Shown here: piece by piece, positions 54,066-64,000 of the stretch
How positions within the stretch are numbered: the first letter of the stretch is position 1
Layout of the letters: each line of letters begins with the position of its first letter
Assembly: GCF_000620465.1 (NCBI RefSeq)
Contig: NZ_KK211140.1
Coordinates: 248,001 to 312,000, forward strand
DNA length: 64,000 bases
Origin: Ralstonia sp. UNC404CL21Col
GTDB lineage: Bacteria; Pseudomonadota; Gammaproteobacteria; Burkholderiales; Burkholderiaceae
Direction of reading: 5' to 3'
The notes under the pieces: generated by a model
Databases searched by the model: none
Told to the model about the DNA's origin: nothing
Seen by the model: the letters and a program-made list of their open reading frames with translations, nothing else
Made by a program: the position numbers and the translations under genes

Positions 54066-54637
54066 GGTGCCGCGCCGAGTGCCGGCCCTTTCACCACCAT
54101 CGGAATGCCGGCCACCAGCAGATGCACGTTGTCGGCCAGTGCGGCGAGGCGTTGGTTCAGCCGGCCCAGTTCGTCCACGTAGAACCGCGTGACGGCGCCC
54201 ATCGGCACCACGCCCAGGCCGATTTCGTTGCTGACGAGGATGACCTCGCCGGGCAGCAGCGGCAGAGCGGTGAGCAGTGCGTCGATTTCGGTCGTCCAGG
54301 CTTCGGGCGGCGTGACGAGGCCTGTCTCGGGGTATTCGTGGTGCTCGGAGAAGAGCAGGTTGTTGAGCCACAGCGTCATGCAATCGACGAGCACGCAGCC
54401 ACCGTGCTGCGCGTGCGTGTAGAGCGCTTCGGCCAGGTGCACGGGCTCTTCGACCAGCCCCCAGTTGGCGGGACGGCGCGCACGGTGCAGGGCCACGCGC
54501 AGTTGCATTTCCTCATCGCCCTCGCCGGCGGTGGCGACGTACGTGACGGGCCCCGCGCATTGCAGCGCGAGCTGTTCGGCGTGGTGGCTCTTGCCTGAGC
54601 GGGCACCCCCGAGAACGAGTGTGAGGCGGCGTGACAT
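54062..54637 (-). CDS. cobU: Adenosylcobinamide kinase/GTP guanylyltransferase
   Basis: A 191-residue bifunctional CobU/CobP. The P-loop GGARSGKSHHAEQLA (9-23) includes the histidine that carries GMP, and the second region is VDCMTLWLNNLL and LVSNEIGLGVVPM. It makes adenosylcobinamide-GDP, the substrate of CobS. It heads the minus-strand cob transcript, divergent from cobQ over 61 bases. Confidence 0.94.
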   Translation of the reverse strand: MSRRLTLVLGGARSGKSHHAEQLALQCAGPVTYVATAGEGDEEMQLRVALHRARRPANWGLVEEPVHLAEALYTHAQHGGCVLVDCMTLWLNNLLFSEHHEYPETGLVTPPEAWTTEIDALLTALPLLPGEVILVSNEIGLGVVPMGAVTRFYVDELGRLNQRLAALADNVHLLVAGIPMVVKGPALGAAP

Positions 54638-54698
54638 TCCCGCATTCTAGCGAGGGCGGAGCAGCTAGGCACGACAACGCCGATGCGATAATCCGCGC

Positions 54699-56195
54699 AT
54701 GTCGAAAGCTCCATTTCCTGTGCCGCCGGACTCGCTTCGGGGCACGCTGATGATCCAGGGCACCACGTCCGACGCCGGCAAGAGCACGCTGGTCGCCGGC
54801 CTGTGCCGCGTCGCGCATCGTGCGGGTGTGCGCGTGGCGCCGTTCAAGCCGCAGAACATGGCGCTCAACAGCGCCGTCACCGCAGATGGCGGAGAGATCG
54901 GCCGCGCGCAGGCGTTGCAGGCGCAGGCGGCGGGGGTCGCCCCCACGGTCGACATGAACCCCGTCCTGCTCAAGCCCAACAGCGACACCGGCGCGCAGAT
55001 CATCATCCACGGTCAGCCGCGCTGCGACCTCGACGCCCGTGCGTACCACGACTACAAACCCACCGCCATGGCCGCCGTGCTCGAATCGCACACGCGGCTG
55101 CGCGCGCGTTACGACCTCGTGCTGGTCGAGGGCGCGGGCAGCCCGGCGGAGATCAACCTGCGCGACCGGGACATCGCCAACATGGGCTTTGCCGAAGCCG
55201 TCGATTGCCCCGTCGTGCTTGTCGCCGACATCGACCGCGGAGGCGTGTTCGCGCACCTTGTCGGCACGCTCGCCTGCTTGTCGGACAGCGAACGCGCGCG
55301 CGTGACGGGCTTCATCATCAACCGGTTTCGCGGCGATATTTCATTGCTGACGCCGGGGCTCGACTGGTTGACCGCGCAGACGGGCAAGCCGGTGTTTGGC
55401 GTGCTGCCGTATCTGCATGGCCTGCACCTCGACGCAGAAGACGCGGTGCAGACGGCGCAGCGCGCAGCCTCGGCCGATGCGCTGCGCGTCGTCATTCCGG
55501 TGTTGCCGCGCGTGTCCAACCATACCGATTTCGATGCGCTGCGCGCGCATCCGCAGGTGGACGTTCAACTGGTCGGCCCTGGCCAGCCGATTCCGCCCGC
55601 CGACCTCATCATCCTGCCCGGCAGCAAGAGCGTGCAGGCCGATCTGGCCTGGCTGCGCAGCAACGGTTGGGAAGCGGCCATCGCGCGGCATCTGCGCTAC
55701 GGCGGCAAGTTGATCGGTATCTGCGGCGGCATGCAGATGCTGGGGCGGCGCTTGCATGATCCGCAGGGGCTGGAAGGTGCGGCAGGCAGTGTCGATGGCC
55801 TCGGTTATCTCGATTTCGAGACCACGCTGGAGGCCGCCAAGCAGTTGCGCCAGGTGCGCGGCACGCTGGCGGAAAGCGGTGCGGCCATCGCCGGCTACGA
55901 AATCCACATGGGTGTGACCGATGGCCCTGCGCTGACATGCCCCGCCGTGCTGCTCGATGATGACCGGGCAGATGGCGCGATTTCCGCCGACGGGCAAATC
56001 TTCGCGACGTATCTGCACGGCTTGTTCGACACGCACGAGGCCTGCCGCGCGTTGCTTGCCTGGGCCGGCGTGCGTGACGCGCAGGCGCAGGACTACGCCG
56101 CGTTGCGTGAGGCATCGCTCGAACGTCTGGCCGACACGTGCGAGACGCATCTGGATCTCGCCGCGCTCTTCCGAACGCTGCCACGTGCAGGCTGA
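54699..56195 (+). CDS. cobQ: Cobyric acid synthase
   Basis: A 498-residue glutamine- and ATP-dependent amidase that adds four amides to adenosylcobyrinate diamide. The N-terminal P-loop is [13 protein letters not shown] (about residues 14-26) and the class-I glutamine amidotransferase nucleophile is in [15 protein letters not shown]. No Shine-Dalgarno sequence precedes the ATG. A GATAAT element ends only six bases upstream, so the mRNA may be leaderless. Confidence 0.94.
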   Translation: MSKAPFPVPPDSLRGTLMIQGTTSDAGKSTLVAGLCRVAHRAGVRVAPFKPQNMALNSAVTADGGEIGRAQALQAQAAGVAPTVDMNPVLLKPNSDTGAQIIIHGQPRCDLDARAYHDYKPTAMAAVLESHTRLRARYDLVLVEGAGSPAEINLRDRDIANMGFAEAVDCPVVLVADIDRGGVFAHLVGTLACLSDSERARVTGFIINRFRGDISLLTPGLDWLTAQTGKPVFGVLPYLHGLHLDAEDAVQTAQRAASADALRVVIPVLPRVSNHTDFDALRAHPQVDVQLVGPGQPIPPADLIILPGSKSVQADLAWLRSNGWEAAIARHLRYGGKLIGICGGMQMLGRRLHDPQGLEGAAGSVDGLGYLDFETTLEAAKQLRQVRGTLAESGAAIAGYEIHMGVTDGPALTCPAVLLDDDRADGAISADGQIFATYLHGLFDTHEACRALLAWAGVRDAQAQDYAALREASLERLADTCETHLDLAALFRTLPRAG

Positions 56196-56270
56196 GCCAT
56201 AATTGCCGGATGGGCAGATTCGCCGGGTGATCGACTCGGCACATGATTCAACGAGCGCAAGGAGGCAGGC

Positions 56271-56936
56271 ATGCCGGTGGCCGTTGTAGCGAATCCGAAG
56301 GGCGGGGTGGGCAAAAGCACGCTGGCCACCAATCTGGCCGGCTACTTTGCCGCGCAGAATCACGCCGTGATGCTGGGCGACACCGACCGCCAGCAGTCCT
56401 CACGCGAGTGGCTGGCCCTGCGTCCGGAAACCGCCAAGCCCATCCGCACCTGGGAAATCAACGCCGACCACATCGCCAAGCCGCCCAAGGGGACGACGCA
56501 CGTGGTGCTCGACACGCCGGCGGGCCTTCATGGCTGGCGGCTGGGGGATCTCGTCAAGATGTCCGGCTACGTGATCGTGCCGCTGCAGCCTTCCATGTTC
56601 GACATCCTCGCCACGCAGGCCTTCCTGCGCAAACTGGCCGATGAAAAACCCGTGCGTCATGGCGAGGTCAAGCTGGGCGTGGTCGGCATGCGCGTGGATA
56701 TGCGTACGCGCGCGGCCGAACAGCTTCAACGTTTCGTGCAGGGACTGGACGTGCCCATCCTCGGTTATCTGCGCGATACCCAGAACTACGTGCAACTCGT
56801 CGCGCATGGCCTGACGCTGTGGGACGTGGCACCGTCGCGCGTGGCGAAGGATGTGGAGCAGTGGAGCGGCATTCTCGAGTGGCTGGGAGAATCGCCCCCG
56901 CAGACCAGCGTTGCCGATACGTCGGCGGCGGCATGA
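56271..56936 (+). CDS. Orphan ParA/MinD-family ATPase
   Basis: A 221-residue deviant-Walker ATPase with NPKGGVGKSTLATNLAGYFA (8-27) and a second lysine in the same loop, as in ParA. The LDTPAGLHGW and VPLQPSMFDILAT segments fit the family. There is no parB, parS-like repeat or mrp partner nearby, so it is not a chromosome-partition pair; positioning of another cargo is possible. It follows cobQ by 75 bases and ends inside its own terminator. Confidence 0.85.
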   Translation: MPVAVVANPKGGVGKSTLATNLAGYFAAQNHAVMLGDTDRQQSSREWLALRPETAKPIRTWEINADHIAKPPKGTTHVVLDTPAGLHGWRLGDLVKMSGYVIVPLQPSMFDILATQAFLRKLADEKPVRHGEVKLGVVGMRVDMRTRAAEQLQRFVQGLDVPILGYLRDTQNYVQLVAHGLTLWDVAPSRVAKDVEQWSGILEWLGESPPQTSVADTSAAA

Positions 56937-56963
56937 AAAAAGCCCGGCACTGCCGGGCTTTTT
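56936..56963 (+). terminator. Bidirectional terminator between parA-like gene and panC
   Basis: AAAAAGCCCGGC (56937-56948), loop ACT, GCCGGGCTTTTT (56952-56963). It begins on the last base of the ParA-like stop codon. Confidence 0.9.
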
Positions 56964-56984
56964 CGTGGACCAAGGCGCCGTCGC

Positions 56985-57875
<891 letters not shown>

Positions 57876-58757
57876 TTACGTCGGTGAATAGGCGAGACGC
57901 ACGTAAATGGGCGCGTACGGTTCGGCCTGCGTGATTTCGAGCAGGGATTCGCGCGAAAGCTCGAGCATGGCGACAAAGTTGACGACCACGATGGGCGCAC
58001 CCTTGCCGGACTGGATCGCTTCTTCGAACAGCTCGGTGAACTCCATGAACCGCGCGTGCTGCAGCCGGCGCAGGATCTGGCTCATGTGCTCGCGCACGGA
58101 CAGCTCTTCGCGCGAGATCTTGTGGTGCTGTGTGAGCTTGGCCCGGCGCAGCACGTCGGCCCAGGCGGCACGCAGGTCGTCGGAATTGACGTCGGGGTAG
58201 CGCGGCGCGAGGCTTTGCTCGATGTAGACCTGCGCACGCAGGAAGTCGCGGCCCAGTTGCGGAACGGTGTCGAGCTTCTGCGCGGCAAGCTTCATCTGCT
58301 CGTATTCGAGCAGGCGGCGGACCAGTTCGGCGCGCGGGTCTTCGGGCTCGACGCCTTCGTCGGTCTTCTTGACCGGCAGCAGCATGCGCGACTTGATCTC
58401 GATGAGCATGGCTGCCATGAGCAGGTATTCGGCGGCCAGCTCAAGGTTGGTCGCGCGAATCTGCTCGATATACGCCAGGTACTGCCGCGTGACCTGCGCC
58501 AGCGGAATGTCCAGCACGTTGAAGTTCTGGCGCCGGATCAGGTACAGCAGCAAGTCCAGCGGCCCTTCAAACGCTTCAAGGAAGACCTCAAGCGCATCGG
58601 GCGGGATGTAGAGATCCTGTGGGAGCTTGAACAGCGGCTCCCCGTAGAGCCGTGCAAAGGCGAGGCCGTCGACCTGCGCGGGCGTGGAGTCCTGATCGGG
58701 CGCCACGCTGGGCAGCTCGACGGGCAGTGGCAGCTTGTCCTGCGCGGAAGTGGTCAT
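57876..58757 (-). CDS. scpA: Segregation and condensation protein A
   Basis: A 293-residue kleisin of the bacterial condensin, bridging SMC heads with ScpB. The conserved N-terminal part is FEGPLDLLLYLIRRQNFNVLDIPLAQVTRQYL (about 63-94) followed by LLMAAMLIEIKSRMLLP, and the C-terminal winged helix is near residues 220-290. An N-terminal extension of about 40 residues precedes the kleisin core. scpB and smc are not in the window. Confidence 0.93.
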   Translation of the reverse strand: MTTSAQDKLPLPVELPSVAPDQDSTPAQVDGLAFARLYGEPLFKLPQDLYIPPDALEVFLEAFEGPLDLLLYLIRRQNFNVLDIPLAQVTRQYLAYIEQIRATNLELAAEYLLMAAMLIEIKSRMLLPVKKTDEGVEPEDPRAELVRRLLEYEQMKLAAQKLDTVPQLGRDFLRAQVYIEQSLAPRYPDVNSDDLRAAWADVLRRAKLTQHHKISREELSVREHMSQILRRLQHARFMEFTELFEEAIQSGKGAPIVVVNFVAMLELSRESLLEITQAEPYAPIYVRLAYSPT

Positions 58758-58796
58758 GCGGCGGCGCGCCTGGCGGGCTGAAGGCCGGTCGGCCGA

Positions 58797-58985
58797 TCAG
58801 TCCAGCGAATAGACGTACGGCTTTTGCGCCACGCGCGCGGCCTTGGCGCGTGCCCGCTCTTCCAGGTCGATCGGGTCCTTGTCCCACAGCAGGGAGCGAC
58901 CTTGGCGCTGTTGGGCTTCCAGGTCGGGCTTCTGGGTCTTGAGTTCTTCCAGGAACTGGGTGATCTCGGACTTGTACAGGGCCAT
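58797..58985 (-). CDS. DUF3460 family small protein
   Basis: A 62-residue acidic/basic protein, MALYKSEITQFLEELKTQKP at the start and KAARVAQKPYVYSLD at the end, matching the DUF3460 family of betaproteobacteria. The frame is open upstream, but MALYKSEI at 58985 is the family start. It lies 39 bases before scpA and is divergent from tamA. Function is unknown. Confidence 0.85.
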   Translation of the reverse strand: MALYKSEITQFLEELKTQKPDLEAQQRQGRSLLWDKDPIDLEERARAKAARVAQKPYVYSLD

Positions 58986-59222
58986 GGCGGTATGTGATGT
59001 TGGATGAACTTGCCCGCACGGAAGGCACCCCGGCGGAAAACCGGCGCATTTTACCGTATTGGCCGTCGCTCCGGCCCTTGGCACGGCGCGTGCGGAACGC
59101 CTCCGGCCGATCCGGAAGGCAGTATTCGTTGCATTTGCCCGGGCACCCGTGCGGGTCGGTATGGTCAAATACGCCTTTCCTTCGACTCAGCCGGCCCGTG
59201 GGGCGGCGCCACGCTTGCCACG

Positions 59223-61010
59223 ATGACCGGCTCCAATCGACCATCGCGACCGTCACGACCACCACGCTTTCGCCTTTATGGTTTGCCCGCCCTGATGCTG
59301 GCGGCCGGCTGTGCCGTGTCCTTGGCCTGCGCGCCGGCGCACGCGGAATACGACGTCAAGATCGACGCGCCGAAGTCCATCCGCGACTTGCTGGAGCGCC
59401 ACCTGGATCTGTCGCGCTACAAAGACCGCAAGGACATTACCGACGACCAACTGCAGTACATGGTCGAGACCATTGGCGACCAGGTCACCAAGCTGACGGC
59501 CACGGAAGGCTATTTCGTACCGAAGGCGACCGCGAAGCTGGACGGCCCGCCGGACCACCGCGTGGTCAACGTGAAGGTCGAGCCGGGGCCGCGTACCACC
59601 ATCGACAATGTGGCGCTCGACTTTACCGGCGCCATCACGCAAGACGCCAAGCGCATCGACGAGTTGAAAAAATCGTGGAGCCTGCAGCACGGCATGGCGT
59701 TCCGCCAAGCGGGCTGGGACAAGGCCAAGGACGACAGTCTGGCCGCCCTGCAGAGCAAACGTTATTACGCGGCCAAGCAGACGTCGTCGCAGGCGCGTGT
59801 CGATCCGGACGAAAGCAAGGCGGACCTGTCGGTGGGCTATGACAGCGGTCCGGCCTACACGCTGGGGCCGCTGGATGTGCAGGGCTTGTCGCGCTACCCG
59901 ATCAGCATCATCAATCACGTGAACCCGCTGCGCGTGGGCGAGGACTACTCCGCTGATCGCCTGCAAGCGCTGCAAGCTGCTATCCAGGGACAGCCGTATT
60001 TTTCCAATGCGATCGTCGACCTGGGTGACGACCCGAAGAACCCGGTCAACGCGCCGGTGCGGGTGCGTGTGCGGGAGTACCCGCCCAACCGCATCACCAG
60101 CGGTGTGGGTTACGGCACGGACACGGGCGCCTCGCTGGAAGGGCGCTATCAATATCTGAACCTGTTCAGCAAGGCGTGGGTGCTCGACACGCAGGCCCGC
60201 ATCGAACAGCGCCGCCAGTACCTGTTTGCCGGCGTGACGGTGCCGCCTGACGACAAGCAATACGTCAATAGCCTCTACACGAGCATGGACCGCACCGACA
60301 CGTCGGGCACCGAGACGCGCAGCTATCGTTCGGGCTTCAAGCAGACGCGTGTGCGCGGCATCTATGAAACCTCGTTCACCGTTGATTTCTACTACGACGA
60401 CCTGCGGCCCGACGGCGCCGAGCGCCAGTTGAGCAAGGCGCTCGTCCCCGGTTTCGCCTGGACGCGCCGCGATGTGGACGACCCGCTGTTCCCGCGCCGC
60501 GGCAACATCATCACCACGCAGATTGGCGCGGCAGTGAAGGGCGTGCTGACGGACCAATCGTTCGTTCGGTCGTATAGCCGCATCCGCCAGTTCGTGCCGG
60601 TGGGGCAGCGCGACATTTTCGTAGCCCGCGGCGAGCTGGGCGCGGTCATCACCTCCGGTTCCGGCGATGGCGTGCCCGCCACGCTGCGCTTTCGCACGGG
60701 CGGTACGCAGTCGGTGCGCGGCTACGATTTCCAGAGCATCGGTAACGACGTCAACGGCAGCACACTGCCGACCAAGTTCCTTGTCACTGGCGGGCTGGAG
60801 TATCAACGCTGGTTCCTGCCGCAATGGGGCGCCGCCGTGTTCTGGGATACCGGCACGGCCACCGACAACTGGTCGGAGCGCCGCTGGTTCAACGGTGTGG
60901 GTGTCGGTGTGCGCTGGAAAAGCCCGGTCGGGCCGATCCAGCTCGACATGGCCTATGGCATCCAGCAGAAGCAGTTCCGGCCGAGCGTGTCGCTGGGCAT
61001 CGCGTTCTGA
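59223..61010 (+). CDS. tamA: Translocation and assembly module outer-membrane protein TamA
   Basis: A 595-residue Omp85-family protein. A signal peptide (LPALMLAAGCAVSLACAPAHA, about residues 21-41) is followed by POTRA domains and a 16-strand barrel whose lid motif is seen in RFRTGGTQSVRGYDFQSIG. It ends with the usual aromatic residue in SLGIAF. The start at 59223 puts the signal peptide near the N-terminus; the open frame upstream is not family-like. With TamB it helps insert outer-membrane proteins and move lipids. tamB starts two bases after the stop. Confidence 0.9.
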   Translation: MTGSNRPSRPSRPPRFRLYGLPALMLAAGCAVSLACAPAHAEYDVKIDAPKSIRDLLERHLDLSRYKDRKDITDDQLQYMVETIGDQVTKLTATEGYFVPKATAKLDGPPDHRVVNVKVEPGPRTTIDNVALDFTGAITQDAKRIDELKKSWSLQHGMAFRQAGWDKAKDDSLAALQSKRYYAAKQTSSQARVDPDESKADLSVGYDSGPAYTLGPLDVQGLSRYPISIINHVNPLRVGEDYSADRLQALQAAIQGQPYFSNAIVDLGDDPKNPVNAPVRVRVREYPPNRITSGVGYGTDTGASLEGRYQYLNLFSKAWVLDTQARIEQRRQYLFAGVTVPPDDKQYVNSLYTSMDRTDTSGTETRSYRSGFKQTRVRGIYETSFTVDFYYDDLRPDGAERQLSKALVPGFAWTRRDVDDPLFPRRGNIITTQIGAAVKGVLTDQSFVRSYSRIRQFVPVGQRDIFVARGELGAVITSGSGDGVPATLRFRTGGTQSVRGYDFQSIGNDVNGSTLPTKFLVTGGLEYQRWFLPQWGAAVFWDTGTATDNWSERRWFNGVGVGVRWKSPVGPIQLDMAYGIQQKQFRPSVSLGIAF

Positions 61011-61012
61011 AC

Positions 61013-64000
61013 ATGACGATGACCGATCCGCAAACACCTGAACCGAAGCAACCCGAAGCCCCTCGCTCTGCGCGTACCAAGCGTGGCTGGGGCCACCGCA
61101 CCCTGCGCTGGCTCGGCGGTTTGATCGCACTCGTCCTGGTAATCGTGCTGGCGCTGGCCGGCTGGCTGCTTTGGGCCATCCATTCGCAATCGGGCACGGC
61201 GCAGTTGTGGTCGCTCGCCACGCGCTTCGGCAACGCCTATGTGTCGGGCAAGCTGGAGGGCGGCACCGTGAGCGAGGGCCTCTCCCTGCGAGATCTGCAC
61301 GTCCGCGCTGGCAGCACCGAAGTGCGCATCGACCATGTGGAAGGCCGCTGGGCTCTCACGCGCGGTCCGTGGCATGCGCACTTCGCGTATCTGCGGGCCG
61401 GCAATGTCGACGTGATCCTGCATCCGACGCCGCCGACACCGCCGAGTGGTCCGCCCAATTCGCTGGTGCTGCCGCTGGCCCTGGATGTGGACCGCCTTGC
61501 CGTCGATCGCCTCGCCATCCGGCAAGGCACGTCGACCACCGAACTGAAGTCGATTGCCGGCAGCCTGCACACCGACGGCACGCATCACAACGTGCTGCTC
61601 GACGGCATGGAGACGCCCGCCGGCAAGCTGGCCGCCACGCTGCGCATGACCGGCACTCGGCCGTATCCGCTCACCGGCGCGGCAACACTCGCGACGCAGT
61701 TCGAGGTGAACGGGCAGAAGCAGGATGCGGCGGTGTCGGCGCAGCTGTCAGGCTCGCTGGAGGCGCTGCATATCGACGCGACCGGCACCGGCGCCAAGCT
61801 GACCGCGCAGGCGCTGATCGACGCCACGCCGTTTGGCGCGTTGCCCTTGTCGCGCGCTGTGGTGTCGGCGGAACACGTGAATCCGCGGGCGTTTGCGCCG
61901 GGCGCGCCGGAAGCATCGCTGTCGATCCACGCAGATCTGCGCCCCGACGAGCAGGCCAAGACGCTGACGGTGGCCGGCCCTATTCAGATCGACAACGCGC
62001 AGCCCGGCACGCTGGACAAGCAGAAGCTGCCGCTGCAATCGCTGCGCGCACAGGTGCGGCTGAACGAAAACGATCAGCAACTCACCGGTCTCGATGTGCG
62101 GCTGCTGGGCGGCGCGGTGCTCACGGGCGGCGCCGATGTGCAGAAGGGGCATGGCGCACTGCGCGTGGATGTGCGCCAGCTTGATCTGCAGGCGCTTCAT
62201 GCGTCGTTGGAGAAAACGAAACTCGCTGGCCCCATTACCGTCGATTTTGCGGGCGGCACGCAGCATGTGGCGCTCGACCTGGCGGGCGGCGACATGCGTG
62301 CGCAAGCGAAAGCCGTGCTCGATGCCGCGCAGGTCGCGGTGGAAAGCGCCCAGGTGTCGCTGGGGCGCTCGCGGTTGACGCTGGCGGGCACGCTCAAGCA
62401 CGACGACGCGCAGTCGTTTGCCTTCAAGGGCAATCTGGCGGAGTTCGATCCGTCGCGGCTGGCCAAGGTGGCCAAGGGCCGCATCAACGCCGAGTTCGAT
62501 GCGCGCGGCACGCTGGGTGAGCCGATCGACGCCGCCGTCAAATTTGCCGTGCGCGATAGCGATTACGCCGGCTTGCCGATGACCGGCGACGGCAATGTCC
62601 ACCTGCGCGGTGAACGCCTGCTGCCCAGCGACGCCAGGCTCGACGTGGCCGGCAACAAGGCCAGTCTGCGGGGCAGCTTTGGCGCGGCGGGCGACCGCAT
62701 GCATGTTGAAATCGATGCGCCGCAGCTCGCACGCTTTCAGCTTGGCGTGAGCGGGGCGGTCACCTTGTCCGGCGATGTCTCCGGCACGATCAAGCGCCCG
62801 CAGGTGGATGCCACATTCCGGGCGAGCCAGCTCGCCTATGAGGGAAACAAGATCGATACCGCCAACGGCCGTGCGCAGATCCGCGACGGCATCGACGGGC
62901 CATTGCTGTTCGAACTGACCGCGCAACGCGTGACGGGCCCGAGCCTGTCGTTGCGAGAAGTGCATGCCACGCTGGACGGCACGCGACGTGCCCACCGCTT
63001 CCGCGCCGATGCCGACGGCAACGTCCGCAACCAGCCGTTCAAGTTTGCGCTGGCTGGCGACGGTGCGCTGACGCCGGGCAAGGATGGCGACGGGTGGGAC
63101 GGCACGATTTCCACGCTCTCGGCGCAGGGCGCGCCCAACCTGCAACTCACGGCGCCAGTGAAGCTCTCGGTGGCGCCCGGTCGCCTGATGATGGGCCGTG
63201 CAGACCTGACGCTGGATCAGACGCCCATCCATATCGAGCGAGTCGAATCCGCCCAAGGCCACGTGCGCAGCGCCGGCCGCGTCGACGGCTTGCAGATCGC
63301 GCGGGTGCTGGAGCTGGTGCGCACCTGGACGGGCCAGGCTCCGCCGGTGCGCACGGATCTCGTCGTCGACGGCCAATGGGATCTGGACCTCGGCAGCGCG
63401 GCCACCGGCACGGCGCGCGTCACCCGGCGCAGCGGCGATCTATCAATCAACGCGGGCCGGGGCTTCACGCCGCTGGGCCTGACCGAAGCGACCGTGGAGG
63501 CGCGCGGCGAGGGCATGCGCCTCGGGCTGCGCGGCACCGTGCAGTCGACGCGCGTGGGTAACCTTTACCTCGATGCGGGTGTCGGGCTCGTGCGTGACCC
63601 AGGCCCGGGCACCTTGGCGCTCATGGCGCCCACGTCGCCGCTCTCAGGCGGCTTGACGATCAACCTGCCGCATCTCAAGAGCATCGGTGATCTGCTCGGG
63701 CCGGACGTCGCGACGGACGGGCAGCTTGCGGCCAGCCTGACATTTGCGGGCACGGTGGGGGCGCCCAAGGTGAGCGGCTTCCTGACCGGCCAGGACGTCG
63801 AGGTGGCGCTGTACGACCAGGGCATCCGCCTGACCAAGGGCGTCGTGCGTGTGGCGCTCGATCAGAACGTGGTTGACCTGCAAGAGGTGGTGTTCCACGG
63901 CGGCGACGGCACCGTGCGCGCGCAGGGCCGCGTGCAGCTCGGCGAGGCCAATCCGAACCTCGCGGGCTCCATCGTTGCCGACAAGCTGCAGCTCTTTGCC
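61013..64000 (+). CDS. tamB: Translocation and assembly module protein TamB, 5' part
   Basis: The first 996 codons of a TamB/YtfN-like AsmA-superfamily protein; the frame stays open to the last base, so the C-terminal DUF490 domain is outside. A basic N-terminus (about residues 1-30) precedes one membrane anchor, LIALVLVIVLALAGWLLWAI, and then long periplasmic beta-helical repeats rich in the LxxLxVxxG pattern that form the lipid-conducting groove. A second ATG two codons later is an equal start candidate. It is two bases from tamA, in the standard tamAB order. Confidence 0.92.
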   Translation, partial: MTMTDPQTPEPKQPEAPRSARTKRGWGHRTLRWLGGLIALVLVIVLALAGWLLWAIHSQSGTAQLWSLATRFGNAYVSGKLEGGTVSEGLSLRDLHVRAGSTEVRIDHVEGRWALTRGPWHAHFAYLRAGNVDVILHPTPPTPPSGPPNSLVLPLALDVDRLAVDRLAIRQGTSTTELKSIAGSLHTDGTHHNVLLDGMETPAGKLAATLRMTGTRPYPLTGAATLATQFEVNGQKQDAAVSAQLSGSLEALHIDATGTGAKLTAQALIDATPFGALPLSRAVVSAEHVNPRAFAPGAPEASLSIHADLRPDEQAKTLTVAGPIQIDNAQPGTLDKQKLPLQSLRAQVRLNENDQQLTGLDVRLLGGAVLTGGADVQKGHGALRVDVRQLDLQALHASLEKTKLAGPITVDFAGGTQHVALDLAGGDMRAQAKAVLDAAQVAVESAQVSLGRSRLTLAGTLKHDDAQSFAFKGNLAEFDPSRLAKVAKGRINAEFDARGTLGEPIDAAVKFAVRDSDYAGLPMTGDGNVHLRGERLLPSDARLDVAGNKASLRGSFGAAGDRMHVEIDAPQLARFQLGVSGAVTLSGDVSGTIKRPQVDATFRASQLAYEGNKIDTANGRAQIRDGIDGPLLFELTAQRVTGPSLSLREVHATLDGTRRAHRFRADADGNVRNQPFKFALAGDGALTPGKDGDGWDGTISTLSAQGAPNLQLTAPVKLSVAPGRLMMGRADLTLDQTPIHIERVESAQGHVRSAGRVDGLQIARVLELVRTWTGQAPPVRTDLVVDGQWDLDLGSAATGTARVTRRSGDLSINAGRGFTPLGLTEATVEARGEGMRLGLRGTVQSTRVGNLYLDAGVGLVRDPGPGTLALMAPTSPLSGGLTINLPHLKSIGDLLGPDVATDGQLAASLTFAGTVGAPKVSGFLTGQDVEVALYDQGIRLTKGVVRVALDQNVVDLQEVVFHGGDGTVRAQGRVQLGEANPNLAGSIVADKLQLFA

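Overview
The window reads as a core chromosomal segment of a high-GC betaproteobacterium, most likely Ralstonia or a close relative in the Burkholderiaceae. The reasons are family content and gene order: LivK-type lipoprotein plus livHMGF next to ispH, DUF934 between cysI and cysH, a holC-linked small protein, DUF3460, 6S RNA beside zapA, and lptF/lptG read divergently from pepA. I see no phage, insertion sequence, CRISPR array or plasmid functions. Genus is inferred from gene content and order only.

Layout. 1-5.9 kb: end of ispH, then the branched-chain amino acid transporter livK-livHMGF. 5.9-14 kb: GNAT acetyltransferase, argD, an iron-sulfur flavoreductase, an SDR, a diguanylate cyclase, a ClC channel and a MarR regulator. 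14.2-17.2 kb: luciferase-like oxidoreductase, MFS efflux and aldo-keto reductase operon. 17.3-20.4 kb: ilvD, tRNA-Leu(CAA) and a beta-hydroxyacid dehydrogenase. 20.4-29.8 kb: sulfur assimilation, with cysB and an orphan substrate-binding protein on one strand and TSUP-cysI-DUF934-cysH-cysD-cysN-SUMT on the other. 29.9-42.6 kb: alcohol dehydrogenase/LysR pair, CHMI isomerase, cbiX-lptG-lptF, pepA-holC, a second and different ilvD with its LysR gene, lgt, a SIMPL protein and an EVE protein. 42.6-43.8 kb: 6S RNA, zapA and a coiled-coil gene. 44-56.2 kb: a B12-riboswitch-controlled cobalamin uptake and late-synthesis cluster (btuB, btuC, btuD, cobO, cobT, cobS, cobC; opposite strand cobU, cbiB, cobD, btuF; then cobQ). 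56.2-64 kb: orphan ParA, panC, scpA, DUF3460, tamA and the first 996 codons of tamB, which runs off the window.

How parts work together. The cys operon makes sulfide from sulfate via APS, and its SUMT with the distant CbiX chelatase would supply the siroheme that CysI needs. CobA-type SUMT and CbiX also sit at the root of cobalamin synthesis, but no corrin-ring genes are present here, so the cob cluster covers uptake, adenosylation, amidation and nucleotide-loop assembly. Most cob, lpt and liv genes overlap or nearly touch, which indicates translational coupling.

Best novel leads. Two short leader ORFs look like amino-acid-sensing attenuators. One, 7821-7892 on the minus strand, has four consecutive arginine codons and lies between a good promoter and a perfect terminator ahead of argD. 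The other, 23530-23577, starts on the TSUP stop codon, encodes three cysteine codons inside the arm of a hairpin, and precedes cysI. A perfect 15-bp palindrome at the predicted livK transcription start is a third regulatory candidate.
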